Notes: a model not told the origin generated them from the letters alone. 64,000 nt of DNA from Acholoe squamosa (GCA_949317995.1 OX439036.1:4829207-4893206); one strand, 5' to 3'; counted from the first letter of the stretch, positions 11,568 through 23,544 are shown. A program made the numbers and translations.

Positions 11568-12394
11568 TGGTGTGAGATTAATCCTACAATGGTCTCATAA
11601 TGTTTTAATGCTTTATTTCTGTTTGTCGCCCTAATACATGGATGCTGCGATGAGTAGCTAACCAGGCATTAAGGCACCATGCCAATCTTAATGCATTAAA
11701 ACAGGCGGCTGCAGACGCGTTGACTCTCTCCGCTTACTATGACATCTGATCGAGTCTGAATTTATCAAACAAATTTGATTTTCCTGATCTGATCAGGTGA
11801 GAGCCTCCTAATTACTGATCAAATAAGCCTTCTTTGCAGTCATCTTGAAATCCTGGCAAATGGTTTACAATCTTTATTAATAGCGGCATTGCTGGAAAAC
11901 AGACTCTACAGTTTTGCATTGAAGCATTATACATGCACCACACCGACTCTCTCCAGGTCAATACAGTCCTGAAGAGTCGGCACACCTGCATCAGCAGCCC
12001 TCAAAGGGTGGGAGGGGCTAAGGCTAAAGCTGGGGATATGTCCTGGGATATGTGTGGGGGAGGGGGATGGGGGGGTGGGGTTTGATTAGCTTTATAAGGG
12101 GTAGGAGACAGGTAGGTGGTGGTGGGGTGGTTAAGCAGGTGTTAGGTTAATCTTATCTCACCTGAGGCTTCACACCTTATCTCTACCTCATCAGAGAAGC
12201 TGCTAAATATTGATCAGACCTAGTAGGGGAAGACGTTTTCTATTGAAGATGATAGGGATTGATGGTGATTATTGACATGTATGTATAGACAATATGAACA
12301 ATTTTGTTGCCACATTTTTATATGCTAAGTGTTTTTTTTATGTTTGTTATTTTTTTACTTTCCCCCAGTTCGCAGTCTTTATATTTGTCTCGGT
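11568..12394. other. Intergenic stretch, mostly unique
   Basis: No gene recognised. The segment 11690-11900 is repeat-free with several AT-rich homeodomain-like cores (CTAATTACTGATCAAATAAG), so it could be regulatory. A G-rich run lies at 12040-12130. Confidence 0.4.
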
Positions 12395-12480
12395 ATGTCG
12401 TGCCTGTCTGTCATGCCTGTGTGTCTACATGTCTGTCTGTCTGTCTGTCTCTGTCTCTCTGTCTCTCTCTCTCTTGTTCC
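12395..12480. repeat. CTGT/CT microsatellite
   Basis: Pyrimidine-rich GTCTGTCTGT and CTCTCT repeats. The overlapping Ser/Leu/Cys-rich frames on the plus strand, up to 145 codons, and the Arg/Glu-rich minus frame arise from it. Confidence 0.95.
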
Positions 12481-12991
12481 TTTTTTTCTTGATGTCTCTT
12501 TCTCCCTTTCCATCTGCTTTCTATTTCCCAACTGTCTCTTTGTTATCTTTTTCTCACTGGACCCCTCCTCTTCCATCTGCCACTCTTTGTAACAACAGTC
12601 TTCCAAATTCCCCATTGTTTCCCCTACCATTGTTCCCGCGTCAATCAAACCTTTTGGCCATTGTGTCCATCAGAATGGCAGATCGGTGTGTGCTGCTTGG
12701 CGGGTTTAACAAAGTTTGTGTTTCTAATTAAGATAAGCATGTGTTCAACAACTGATTGGATGGAGCAGTTTAAATAATGATGAAGTGCTGACATGGCTCA
12801 TAGAGAGGCTCCTGACGGTGGCGCCAACTGTGTCGATGCTGGTACATTGCAGTAACAAGATACCGTATAATGGTGCTGGGTTCTTGAATAGTCTATAATA
12901 AGAGACAGATGTATACCAGCAATGAGTCTAAAATTCAATTATTAAAGATTATATTCTATGAAAGCGTTTGTCTTCATTTAAGTGCTGACGA

Positions 12992-13132
12992 GACTTTATT
13001 GGAGCATCATGCAGAAACTGTAGGGTCGGCACGATGCACCAATGAAGTGCGAGCAGTGTCCCCAGCACTTCATTGGTGCATCATGACGACCAATTGGCAT
13101 GATGTACTCCTGCATCATTGGCCTTTAAAGGG
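12992..13132. mobile_element. TTAA foldback MITE, right half
   Basis: Ends GCCTTTAAAGGG followed by TTAA at 13133-13136. Contains the hairpin CACCAATGAAGTGC...GCACTTCATTGGTG and the outer GGCATGATGTACTCCTGCATC arm. The left half is absent. Confidence 0.8.
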
Positions 13133-13136
13133 TTAA

Positions 13137-13340
13137 ACACGCCGAGTAGCCTTATTATGAAAAGGATGAAGACGATTGGAAGTGTGGGGGGGGGGGGCGT
13201 TCTGTGTCTTCTTTAGGGATTTGCTGCGTGCGGGTGTGAATGTGATTTGAGTCCAGGGAGCGCGGATTAATAAAAGCCCTGTCCCTCCCCCCTAATTAAT
13301 TCTCCATATAAGGAGTGACCTCACTCCCAGTGGCACGCCA
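13137..13340. promoter_or_regulatory. Candidate regulatory island with CArG box
   Basis: Repeat-free stretch containing CCATATAAGG at 13304-13313, an exact match to the SRF-type CArG consensus, preceded by CTAATTAATT and GGATTAATAAA homeodomain-like cores. No adjacent coding exon is visible. The call rests on motif clustering only. Confidence 0.25.
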
Positions 13341-13951
13341 TGGTTACCGAGCATGCGCACTGCCTCATTTACCCCTATTATCACCCTATGGCAGCGTCTG
13401 TACTGGGTCTGTAGGGCTTATCTTGTCACGTGGTATAGGTGCTCCTCATCCTTGGATCAGTCTATATAGGGGTATAACACATCATCGTGTTATTTCCAAA
13501 TACGTGATTGATTTGGTAAAAAGAATCAACTAAGACTTCTCCCTTTCCCCTTTCTCTCAGCTACTCTTTCGCTTACAAGGTGGGACAGGTGAACTTACTT
13601 TCTATAAAACAGAAAATAAAAGCCTTTTTTTGGGGAAGTTTTATTTCAGGTAACAAAAGATTGCATACACAGCGTTAAATAGTTGAATATATACTGCCGG
13701 TGCCTGTAGAACAGACTGGGCGCTCAGAGATTTGAAACCCACTCTATCCCCAAAAGACAGCTACTGATCTAGACATTGGAGTCAGGCAGAATATTGGTAG
13801 CAGTTCAGTGAGTGTCTTTTGGGTTCTGTTGGGGATTGACACAACCTTAAGTAACGGATACTCTACACACACCGGCTCTTAATTAAATCATAACATTATA
13901 AGATGGGTACAGGTACTTATAACTATGAGGCAAAAAGCCCAACCACTACAC

Positions 13952-14318
13952 TCAGGAGGGTGTTGCTCCTATAGTAAAAGAAGAGCTGGCTAAAAATGCC
14001 CTTGTTTCCAGTCCTTTCTTTTCATGTAGCTATAACTTGTCCCTTTTGTTGCTCACAAGTGGTCATTCAAGTACGTAGCTAAAAAAGGGGGATTTGAGTA
14101 GGTACCTAGTTGGGAGAAGTCAGTCAGTATAAAAAACTATAGAGCGTGTGACAAGAGTAGGTACCTGGTAGTGCAGCTCGCTCTATTTTAAACAAGGCAG
14201 GTGACTTTTCAGACTAATGTGGTGAGTGTAAGTACTTAGGTGAAGCAGTGCACGACTTGTTTAGAAAAGAGGGCACATACTCACAGCTCTTTTTACAATA
14301 GGAGCAACACCCTCCTGA
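13952..14318. mobile_element. TCAGGAGGGTGTTGC-family MITE, copy 2
   Basis: TCAGGAGGGTGTTGCTCCTA at the left and AGGAGCAACACCCTCCTGA at the right are near-perfect inverted termini of 19-20 bp. The element is 367 bp and is the reverse-oriented relative of 8155-8523. The two differ by scattered substitutions and small indels. Confidence 0.9.
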
Positions 14319-14319
14319 G

Positions 14320-15697
14320 ATCTCGCACAGCAATGATATATTCTGCTAGATCAGGGGAAAGCTGTTTGAGGATTAAGATGACAGCATTTATAAAAGATGT
14401 TACAAGGCACCGGTTATATGAATGAGCATTAAATGAATTTGTGACAAGATCTGCGATAATGGGGCTTAGTGCAGGGGGTAGTAAGACCCCTTCTTGCAAT
14501 ACATGTCACATTTATAGATTGATTTCAGTTATTTGTCAAATTGCAATACATCACAGGAAAAAGAAAATCCTTCAAAACTCTTATGTGCTACACATATTTA
14601 TGAGTGCAATTCCTGCTGCTAGGGGACAACACAACTTTTCCAAAAGCAAGATTTGACTGCTATGCCAGCACACAATCTATAGGCAAGTTGAAATTGACAG
14701 GGAACAAAACGGCAATACGTTATCCCTTAATGGACATTCTGTCAGAATTCAATCTGAGCATTTAGAGAGCAAGATGGCAGCAAAAAGAAAAACAGTAGAC
14801 AATGAAACACTGTCCTGCCCTTCAAGGGTCAAAATGGCGTCCTACAACACAATATCCGCTAAAGCCTTATAGAGAGAAGTGCAATTCTAGCAGTAGAAGT
14901 CATACAGAGAGATATGCTGACAGCCATCTTCCCTCCTTCTAAAGGACCTACAGATTAAGGCAGGAAATACAAAGGATCCAGTGCAACCCGCGATATGCTT
15001 TTATCTCCTCGACTGTCTTGCAGCGTCCCTTTCAGTCTCTACTCAACTCGTTCACAGACACAAATGGGGCTGAGATATTTTTACCGCCTTTTTAGATTAA
15101 TATACTTGTAAGCAGGCGAGGACAAAAGATTGGCCATGTGACCTCTCGCTGATTATCCCTTTTATTTGGCTGCTGTCACTTGAAGACATTGGATTCCTTC
15201 AGAAACGGCTTCCAGTGCCTTTGTATTGTTTGAATACAGGGAGAGAGGAATAACTGCACAGTTAACAGACTTGGCATTGTTTGATTACTGAGTGAATGGA
15301 GAAAAAAGGAGGCCCCAGACCAATTTCTGGCCAATTGGGGATAAAAAAATATATAAAAAAAAAGATACTATTACAGAAAATGGCTGTTGTAAGAAGGAAT
15401 AGGGCCATGCGGGGAGGGGGTGGAAGCAAATGGGGCAATTCATGAAAAAATAACAGAAGGTTGGGTATTAATCAAACGGGGTTACTTTGTCTTTGTTTTT
15501 CCATTGGGAGCTGATTAATAGAATTAGGGGCAGGGACAGTGGTAAAAAAACCCATCATGCAGTAATCATAGGGTAGTGTAATCACAACCGAAACGGCACA
15601 ACGGTTAGGTCTGCAATCAAGTCATATTGGAGCGGGACTGAAGGACCGGAGTATATTACCCATGGTGCACCAACACCATCCACCCATAATGCCTTGG
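14320..15697. other. Long repeat-poor stretch
   Basis: No gene recognised. The part at 14990-15300 is free of family repeats and has balanced composition. It contains AT-rich factor-like cores (TTTTTAGATTAATATAC, GCTGATTATCCC), so it is a candidate conserved non-coding element. A short A-rich run sits at 15345-15365. Confidence 0.4.
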
Positions 15698-15701
15698 TTA
15701 A

Positions 15702-16080
15702 CCCTTTATGTTCCGCATGACCCATGCTGTCTTTTATTCCTTTGTCGTCATGATACCTGAATGCAGCTCAGATCAGTAGCATGATGCAGACCCTCCTGAA
15801 GTCATGAAAAGGGTTGACATGTATGCACATGACTAAAGCCTTGGCCAGTTATGTTTCAAGGTATCCAAAGGGGGGGGGAGGGAATGATATTAAATCTGCA
15901 TGCCACAGCCCACTCGCCTGCATTTCATTTCTGCATTCTGAACCTCCAGGAGTATATCAACCCCATAGGGTTGGTGTGATGCTTGATCAAAGCCCGGGAG
16001 AGTTACTTCCAGTGGCTGTATTTATGCATCAAGATGACTCACGGCTATCATGCATTAATGCATTAGCGGCCCTCAAACGG
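15702..16080. mobile_element. TTAA foldback MITE, long diverged copy
   Basis: TTAA at 15698-15701 and 16081-16084 bound a 379-bp element that starts CCCTTTATG and ends GCGGCCCTCAAACGG. Interior matches include GAATGCAGCTC, CCTCCAGGAGTATATCAACCCC...GGGTTGGTGTGATGC and GGCTGTATTTATGCATCA. It carries extra sequence including a G run at 15868, so an insertion is likely. Confidence 0.75.
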
Positions 16081-16142
16081 TTAATGCCCTTGTTAACCCC
16101 ACCCTGCTACCCAACAATCTTCTTCTCCAATCCCATCTTTAC

Positions 16143-16267
16143 CCTAGATGGAAGGTGGGAACGTCAGGCTAGGGGAAGTAGCTCAGCGGTAGAGCAACGG
16201 TCTCGAGATTCGGGGGTCCCGGGTTCAACTCCCGGTTTCTACATGATGTTTTCTGCCGACCTCTACA
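16143..16267 (+). mobile_element. tRNA-bearing TIR element T1
   Basis: A 72-nt tRNA-like sequence (16172-16243) lies between a left end CTAGATGGAAGGTGGGAACG and a right end whose complement is TGTAGAGGTCGGCAGAAAAC. Pol III A-box-like TAGCTCAGCGGTAGAGC and B-box GGTTCAACTCC are intact. The anticodon loop CTCGAGA would give CGA, but the anticodon stem is poor and no long variable arm is present, so a working Ser tRNA is unlikely. Confidence 0.7.
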
Positions 16268-16603
16268 TTGGTGGAGTAGTCCTGACCCGTGTGAGGGGGG
16301 GGGGGCTAAGAGAACTCGGTACCTGGGCCGGTATGACACGAATGAGATTCAGCCTGCTAGTTCTGGAGGACTTAGAAACAGGTGGCACCTTCAGAGATTC
16401 CTGGGAACAGGAATTGGCTACACTGAAGGTGACTCAGTACTAGTCCTGGGTGTCTGGTTGCGAGCCCTAGGTTGAATCTGGTAGGGAGGAGTGTAGCGGC
16501 CAGCTCTGCCATACAAAGCCAGCTGCCCCATTCCCGGTGTACCAGCCTAGCCACCTGGCACCTGGTGGTAGCTGCACCTAGCTGTGTGTCATACCGATCC
16601 AGG
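16268..16603. other. Spacer between two tRNA-bearing elements
   Basis: Holds ACCTGGGCCGGTATGACAC near 16322 and its inverted counterpart GTGTCATACCGATCCAGGT at about 16586. The latter also precedes the element at 42391. The repeated unit may therefore be larger than the tRNA element itself. The open frames crossing it are not supported as genes. Confidence 0.5.
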
Positions 16604-16728
16604 TGTAGATGGAAGGTGGGAACGTCAGGCCAGGGGAAGTAGCTCAGCGGTAGAGCAACAGTCTTGAGATTCGGGGGACCCGGGTTCAACTCCCTGTTTC
16701 TCCATGATGTTTTCTGCCGACCTCTACA
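16604..16728 (+). mobile_element. tRNA-bearing TIR element T2
   Basis: Starts TGTAGATGGAAGGTGGGAAC and ends GCCGACCTCTACA, enclosing the tRNA-like sequence 16633-16704. The A and B boxes match T1 and the anticodon loop is CTTGAGA. The two ends pair at most of about 24 positions. Same orientation as T1, 461 bp away. Confidence 0.75.
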
Positions 16729-16729
16729 C

Positions 16730-18555
16730 TACATTAATATTTCACAGACGAATGTGTCAGTGCTCGCGCATATGTGCACCACACATATCCCGAGGGGATA
16801 GGAAAGAGTAGAAATAGACCCATTAAGTGGGCTAGGGAAGCCCGTATCACTGTAGTAGCTACATGACAACCCACATCAGGGTTTGTATTGACAGCAACTT
16901 ACACTGTTTTCCAAAATTAGAAGCAATCTACTGCAAAACCCTTGGTGCAGTTTACCAGTGTAGGGGTATGCTTCAGAGCTAAGATCTCAATAGAATGGAC
17001 TCAGCGAATCCCTCTATTTGATTTAGTTTCTTCAAAACCCCTCTGGAGAATAGCCCTTCATGTGTTTTGGGCTAGGAATTTTCATTTTCTACGAGGATGT
17101 TAATAGTGTGCACCATGTGAGGATATGCTTTCAGGTGCTAAGTTCATGTATCTGCCTGGCAGGGGCATTTTGAAGCATTAACAGCCCATTAAACAATAAA
17201 GCATTACACAGGCCTTAAAGTATAAGAAACAAGCCATTACCCTCTTGTATTATTTTTCTACTCGATATTGCCAAATAGAATAAGATGACTTTTTGCATCC
17301 TCCCCCAAACACCCGAGTATCTCTGAGTCGAGTGTTATTTGCCCCCGGTAATAGCGAAGCTACCATCTACTGTATCATTATCCATGCATCCCTTTACTCT
17401 TTCCACCCCCTTCCTCAACCCCGAGAAGAAGACGCCAAATTAGTCAGCTGTGATTTGATAAAGATTGATCTGCCTATTCAAGCCATTGTGGAACCAATCA
17501 CCCCCCTTCGCAAAGGAGGACTTAGACCTGCTATTACCCGGCACAGAGGTCCGAACATTGATTTTGTTCTTTCTAACAGAAAAATGGAGAGAGGTGGTGT
17601 CCTAGCTAAAAGGGTGTGTGGGTGGTGAATTGTGGGGACGTGGGGGTGTAAGGAAGGAAGAAATGAAGAAAAACGACTTATGAAAGGATATGATTTGAAG
17701 AAGAGAAGAAAGGAAAGAGAGGAATAAACAGACATTGAGCAAAGATTCAAATAATTTTCATGGTTGCAGGTTATTTAACTGTTGTATGTATGAGGTTGAT
17801 TTTAAGGTTAAAGGCTGGACGAGGAAAGAAAGGCACAGGTAGCATAATAAGGCCATGCAATAGATGAGGTAGTAGGAAACAACAAGGAGGTGGAGCTTAT
17901 TTAGGAATGAAGTATGATGGAACAGTATGTAGCGAGGGAAGAGGGATGTCTTATATGTGAGCCAGGACCTTCTTCCTATACGTTGAGCCGATCGATCTGA
18001 AGATGTCTGTTTTTGTGTCTCCGGATCTGGTTGTGACTGTGTGTGTCTTTGTTTTTAGTGTCTATGTCATGTCAGATATAGATGGCCAGAACGCGCTTAG
18101 CCTTATTGAATATTAGAGAGTGTACTCTATTGTGTAAGCGTAAGGTTGCAATATTTAAGTCATGTTAAGAAAAGACATAATGTCAAAGAATTATTATTAG
18201 AGTACCAAGTTGAAGGAACATTCTAGAATGAAGTATATATGAATAGGTCTACAGGCCCAAGCTGAAGCACCCTGAGGTTTGTTGCTCACATTGAAATGAT
18301 TATGTTTTAATGAAATATTCTCCTTTCTTTGCAGATGGACACGTTCTGCCTTTGAGAGGTATGTACATATAAATGTATAATTGTTGTCAGATCATACCTA
18401 CATTTTTATATCGCTTTCACAATTCTATGTTGTATTTATGCATATGACTGCATTAGTATATTAAATAATACAGGCAATCCTCAATGGAATAGAAAGCAGT
18501 TTAGGTTGTATAAGCAGCGCTATGAAAACCCAAAAACTGACACTGCATTGATGCA
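16730..18555. other. Long repeat-poor stretch
   Basis: No gene recognised. The 111-codon frame at 17293-17628 has no signal, domain or good codon signature. The sequence at 17160-17600 is unusually free of known repeats and is a candidate for conserved non-coding sequence. A GAAGAAA-rich purine run lies at 17655-17730. Confidence 0.4.
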
Positions 18556-18900
18556 ATTTTTTTAAGTTAAGTTTTCTTTATTGTCTCAGGTTCAAAGTAT
18601 AACGACAATTACAGAGGTACAAAATATACATCACATTATCATATATAGGTTGATTAAGAAAACAGAAACAAAACTGAGACTAAAGAAGGTAATGGACCTC
18701 ATCCCCACCACGTAGGGTGTATGGGTTGATACTTCTGGTCCAACCTACACTGCTATTATATTTGTATAGCGTTGACACACATATAAGATTATGAAGAGAG
18801 ATATATAGAGGAAGAAATGTACCAATATAGTGGGAAATAATAATGGTATATGGTACTAATTTAATTTTCAATTTAGTGTAATTTAGAGAAGGAAAGAGAG
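18556..18900 (-). mobile_element. 3' end of a retroposed sequence, LINE-like
   Basis: On the minus strand the sequence ends GACAATAAAGAAAACTTAAC followed by an A-rich tail, so an AATAAA polyadenylation signal lies just before the tail at 18556-18563. The upstream reading is stop-broken and no reverse-transcriptase motif is present in what remains. A 5'-truncated LINE tail is the best reading; a processed transcript copy is the alternative. Confidence 0.5.
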
Positions 18901-19007
18901 AGAGGCCAAAATATAAATTTGGTTAGTTAGTATAACAGATAGATGGAGAGGTTCAAAAGTTGGGCCGCTCACCTGATTCTAGGAATAAGTTCACGTAATA
19001 ATTTTTT

Positions 19008-20476
19008 ATTATTTGATTTAAAGATTGATAAAGTTTCAGTGTTTCGTCTTATTATTGGGAGAGCATTACAATCACACTATACGAGTAGATCTACAAACTA
19101 TTGAATTGTCTTTTTTCTACTATTACCCATCTCCAAATAATAATATTTTATAAAAACATATGAAGTAACTCCATTTTCCTAATCCTTGTCCTCAGTATAT
19201 ATAATCTTACAAATACCGACTTTACTATGTAAATCCCATATCTTTCCGATAACGACATTTCTACAATGTAATCCCTATATAACATAACTAGCCGCTCGTT
19301 CGCTGTCCAAGCCTGATCCGATAACACTCCATGTACACAGTCCGCCAAATCCACCTAGTGCTCCCTTTGATGATCCCCTGCAGTGATAGGTTTATACTCA
19401 GCCCCCTAAGGACATTCCTAGATAACTTGCTATAGACCACATGATGCCTTTAGGTTTACATTAGTTTTTGGTAATGATGCACCAATGCAGTCCTGATTAA
19501 TTTACCAACAGCACTGCAAGTGGGCATTGTGCAAATACCTTGTGGCTTTCTAAAAGAAAATGGGTTTGGTGCAATGAAGGAATCTAGTTGTGGTGAATTA
19601 TTTAACTCTGATCACTTCATTTATCATTGTCTGCTGGCACATAGAAAAGGACAGGTGGCAGAGGGACTTGGACCTGCCCAATAACAAGAAGTCACCCTTA
19701 TAAACATATAATTATAGAAAATTATAACCGCCCCTCATACTCATTATTTGATTTAAAGATTGATAAAGTTTCAGTGTTTCGTCTTATTATTGGGAGAGCA
19801 TTACAATCACACTATACGAGTAGATCTACAAACTATTGAATTGTCTTTTTTCTACTATTACCCATCTCCAAATAATAATATTTTATAAAAACATATGAAG
19901 TAACTCCATTTTCCTAATCCTTGTCCTCAGTATATATAATCTTACAAATACCGACTTTACTATGTAAATCCCATATCTTTCCGATAACGACATTTCTACA
20001 ATGTAATCCCTATATAACATAACTAGCCGCTCGTTCGCTGTCCAAGCCTGATCCGATAACACTCCATGTACACAGTCCGCCAAATCCACCTAGTGCTCCC
20101 TTTGATGATCCCCTGCAGTGATAGGTTTATACTCAGCCCCCTAAGGACATTCCTAGATAACTTGCTATAGACCACATGATGCCTTTAGGTTTACATTAGT
20201 TTTTGGTAATGATGCACCAATGCAGTCCTGATTAATTTACCAACAGCACTGCAAGTGGGCATTGTGCAAATACCTTGTGGCTTTCTAAAAGAAAATGGGT
20301 TTGGTGCAATGAAGGAATCTAGTTGTGGTGAATTATTTAACTCTGATCACTTCATTTATCATTGTCTGCTGGCACATAGAAAAGGACAGGTGGCAGAGGG
20401 ACTTGGACCTGCCCAATAACAAGAAGTCACCCTTATAAACATATAATTATAGAAAATTATAACCGCCCCTCATACT
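19008..20476. repeat. 735-bp tandem duplication, apparently identical copies
   Basis: 19008-19742 and 19743-20476 match over the whole length. Every stretch I compared by eye was identical, including the 68-codon minus frame at 19148 and 19883. Each copy includes a TTAA-family fragment (TTGGTAATGATGCACCAATGC) near 19470 and 20205. The near-zero divergence suggests a very recent event or a haplotype/assembly artefact. Confidence 0.95.
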
Positions 20477-20570
20477 GAAATTGCTTCCTATGCCTCTACA
20501 ATCAAATTTAAGAACTTACATCAACATACTCTACATACCTTTAATGGTTAATAGATGAGGGGGTTGGTTC

Positions 20571-20835
20571 AGGAGGCCATTTCTTAAACCACTACGACTG
20601 CATACAGCTACTACAACTTCACAACCTCAAAGTTAGTGCCAGTGATCGTAGGGAATGCACTACGACTGCTCATGACGGTCACTCCTTATGTAGTAATCAC
20701 ATAGCATTTGGTAGGGCAGTCGTAGTGCTGCAGGCATTACATGGCTAATGCTATTGGGCTGTAATGTCACTAAATTAAGGGTTACCACTACGACTTGAAA
20801 GTGAGCAGTCGTAGCCTGTTAAGAAATTGCCTCCT
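20571..20835. mobile_element. AGGAGGCCATTTCTTAA-family MITE, copy 1
   Basis: AGGAGGCCATTTCTTAAACC at the left mirrors GTTAAGAAATTGCCTCCT at the right. Inside are several ACTACGACTGC and GCAGTCGTAGTG motifs in both orientations. 265 bp, non-coding. Confidence 0.85.
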
Positions 20836-21762
20836 GCTATATTTTGCCTTTTTGCACTGCTAAGGCTTGCCATAGCTGTGGATGGAAGTATTAGAGGTAT
20901 TGCCAGCAACATGTAAGGTATTACACCTAAGTACATAGACTTTTTAGCCAAGAAAACATTGCCCACAGCCAAGCAATGCAGCCTGAGGATTACATATAGT
21001 ATATCTCATAGAGACAACATGTTTTTATATTATTTCACATGAAGACGCGGGGAGATACTGTGGTGCCAATAGTGATGTGCTGGGTGCGTTAGGATAATCT
21101 TGTTTCCGTGTGAAGTAACTTCTTATGTTGTTATGAGGAGGCATCAAAGCTTGTAAAGTCATTTTGCGAATGTGCTCCAGGTGGAGATAAGTGTGTAAGG
21201 TAAATCCCGTTTGGTATTGCGATTCGTGTTATCTTGTTTGGCGGATGATCTCTTCTTTCTTGGGCTGCCTATGTGCTTAGCCAACATATAAGGAGTCTCT
21301 CCTATCAGGTTTTTCGGTACCTCTGCCTCCTCTAACTGCATTATATATAGCCAAGGAGCCATTGCTGCTGTGTATCTTCTGCACTTTAAAGTTACCACCA
21401 TTGCCTACAGGACCTGACTATTATCGCATTAAGGTCAACAATAGAGGGATAATAAGTGTTCTACCAAAAATGTATTAGACAAATTAAAACCACTTGCAGT
21501 TATTCAAAGTGCATCTTGAGCACTTGAAACAGCAATTTCTGCGAACCAAAAACATTCATAGAATAAATATCTTAAAAGAAAGTTCTTAAGTCTAGATCCT
21601 GAGATGATCTCAAGATTCATATGAGTACATCTCCAGTTACTCTAGAGTATATGAGTGTCTATTCTCGTATAAGGTAATGTGCTAAATTCTCTTCTTCAAA
21701 AGTGGTCACCTCCCCAAATTCATAGCATTGCGAATGAGTCCCACTTAGTGGGCAATACTGGG
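20836..21762. other. Intergenic stretch, no feature recognised
   Basis: No supported gene; the frames of 65-80 codons have no family features. No conspicuous repeats. Confidence 0.45.
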
Positions 21763-21838
21763 TCTCGCAGACTCGCCAGCACTTCATCGGTGTATCAGGA
21801 CGGCCAATGGGCATGATGCATCAGTGGCCCTTAAAGGG
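21763..21838. mobile_element. TTAA foldback MITE, right-end fragment
   Basis: CTCGCCAGCACTTCATCGGTG...GGCATGATGCATCAGTGGCCCTTAAAGGG. It has the right terminus only. Confidence 0.75.
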
Positions 21839-23210
21839 TAGTAGAAGTGATGGTACAGTAATCCCGCACCCTTCAGCCCCACATCCCCCTCATTAAAGGT
21901 GTACATTCTAGCACTGATTGGTTGTCCTTAAAGTCCCTTACTACCACCCCTCCCCACCCACTCACTCAGCCCTGGGCCAGCTAAGGTGATCAAAGTCAAC
22001 CTTTGAGATAAAAGCGGCAGTAATGGTCTTAATACTTACCCACCCGCCAGCAATCAGCAGACTACACTGGCCTCCTGAGCCAGCCTTTATCCCATACCCT
22101 GAGCTGCTCACCTCTAACCACAGAGAAGCGGTGAGTAGCTCAGTGGGCGGACCAGGTGTACATTAAAGCCTATATTGGGGGTTAGAGGGAGATTGAGGGG
22201 AGGGCTTTGAGGCTAAGGTCTGGTCAGACACTCTCCAAGCATATATGCTAGGCTAAGCAGGGTGAATTCCCTGTGGATATGTGTTTAATTTGATATTCTT
22301 CTGCTCAGGTATTCAGCAAAACCTGATGAAAGTTTTTTTTGTGTTTTTTTGTGTGCTGCATATGGTTTTATGTAGTGCTATGATATAATCTATATGTGAT
22401 GACTGGAATTGTAGGGAATATTCTTTATAAGATACAACATTAACTGAAATGTAAAACAAAATTTATAGTGCCACCAATGCCTATATCAAGCTATGTGCTG
22501 CAAGTCTGAAAATGGAGGTTTCTGACCAGATGTGAAGATGCAGGAAACAGCTTAATTCCATTGGAAATTGAAAAAAAACAAAACAAATATTGCTGCACAT
22601 TTTTTCAAGTACAGATAAATCTTAGATATCCTTTATGAGGCTGCAGGTGCTTCCTGTTTCAATCTACAGGTCAATATAGCAGCCAGTCAGAAAGAGCCAG
22701 AAACCAAAAATTGGGACACTTTCTTTCTGTTTGCCCATATCCCAGAGGCGGTTATAATAGAAATTTCAATTACAAGTGTTCTAAATACATTTCTTTTATC
22801 AATAGATGATCTCCCTTCACTCTGATACAAACAGGTTGAAGCAAAGCCTTTGCCATTAATCTAGTCATAGGTAAAAGGTGCAGGGATTTGACTAAGTACC
22901 CAATCTACCCTGAGCAACGGGGACATTCGATGTCACCGCGGGTTGCTTTAAGGGGGGTAGCAGTGGTCAAAGCAGCTCCGTGAAAAGGTAAAAGAAAGTG
23001 GTTGGGAAGAAAAAAAAACACCTCAAAATAGAGATGACAAGAAGAAATGGCAGTACTCAGGTGATGACAGAGCAGGGGACGTATGGATGAGAGGTGGCGA
23101 GTAGGTCACATGGAATATTACAGGGCACTGACCCACCGTCCTGTTCATGTGACATTAACCAGGCAGTTCTCAGTTCTGACATTATGTCATTTTGCTCCGC
23201 TACAGGTTTT
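21839..23210. other. Intergenic stretch, no supported gene
   Basis: Apparently unique. GATCAAAG and CTTTGAG near 21990-22010 resemble paired TCF/LEF sites. A segment at 22669-22710 resembles 47931-47975, so a low-copy repeat is shared there. No coding evidence. Confidence 0.45.
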
Positions 23211-23355
23211 CTGTCCTTCTGTCTCTCTCTCTGGATGTGCCTGGTTGTCTGTCTCCCCTGCTGCCTATCTCTGTGTCTCTGTCTCTGTAACTCACTCTCT
23301 CTTTGTTTTTCGGTCTCTCTTTCTCTATGTGTCTCTGTACCTTTAGCTCTCTCTC
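23211..23355. repeat. CT/CTGT microsatellite
   Basis: Imperfect CTCTGTCTCT repeats. The overlapping frames of 87-109 codons on both strands (Ser/Leu/Cys-rich and Arg/Gln/Glu-rich) are artefacts of this repeat. Confidence 0.9.
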
Positions 23356-23544
23356 TCAATCGACTAGTCCAACATCTTGCTATAATTTCCCCTCGCAGGG
23401 GTAGAAATCCCAGGATCTTTTGAATTAACCTCCAGAGCTATAGTTCTATAGTTTATACCTGTTTTGCCCCACCAGCTGTGTATCTGTCTACTAACTCTTC
23501 GTCTAATGCTAATGCGATAACGCCTCCTTCACATTGGTCACCAC

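Noticed and set aside
12294-12731. 145-codon plus frame with hydrophobic start
   Set aside because: Openness comes from a pyrimidine-rich microsatellite; the hydrophobic look is composition, not a membrane protein.
16172-16243. Functional tRNA-Ser(CGA)
   Set aside because: Anticodon stem pairs badly, the acceptor has a mismatch, and the long variable arm expected of Ser is missing.
15814-16443. 209-codon plus frame
   Set aside because: It crosses a TTAA foldback element and the tRNA-bearing element T1, so it is a repeat by-product.
16372-16689. 105-codon minus frame reading NPGPPNLKTVALPLSYFP
   Set aside because: Shadow of the tRNA-bearing element T2 and its spacer.
17293-17628. 111-codon plus frame in repeat-free sequence
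   Set aside because: No signal peptide, domain or consistent splice sites; codon content is not gene-like. Could be revisited with transcript data.
19148-20089. Two identical 68-codon minus frames
   Set aside because: They exist only because the 735-bp segment is duplicated; the sequence matches no family I recognise.
18556-20476. A complete LINE with reverse transcriptase
   Set aside because: Only a polyadenylated 3' end is visible; no RT or endonuclease motif in any frame.
22118-22160. A-box-like GAGTAGCTCAGTGGG
   Set aside because: No B box or acceptor pairing downstream; chance match.
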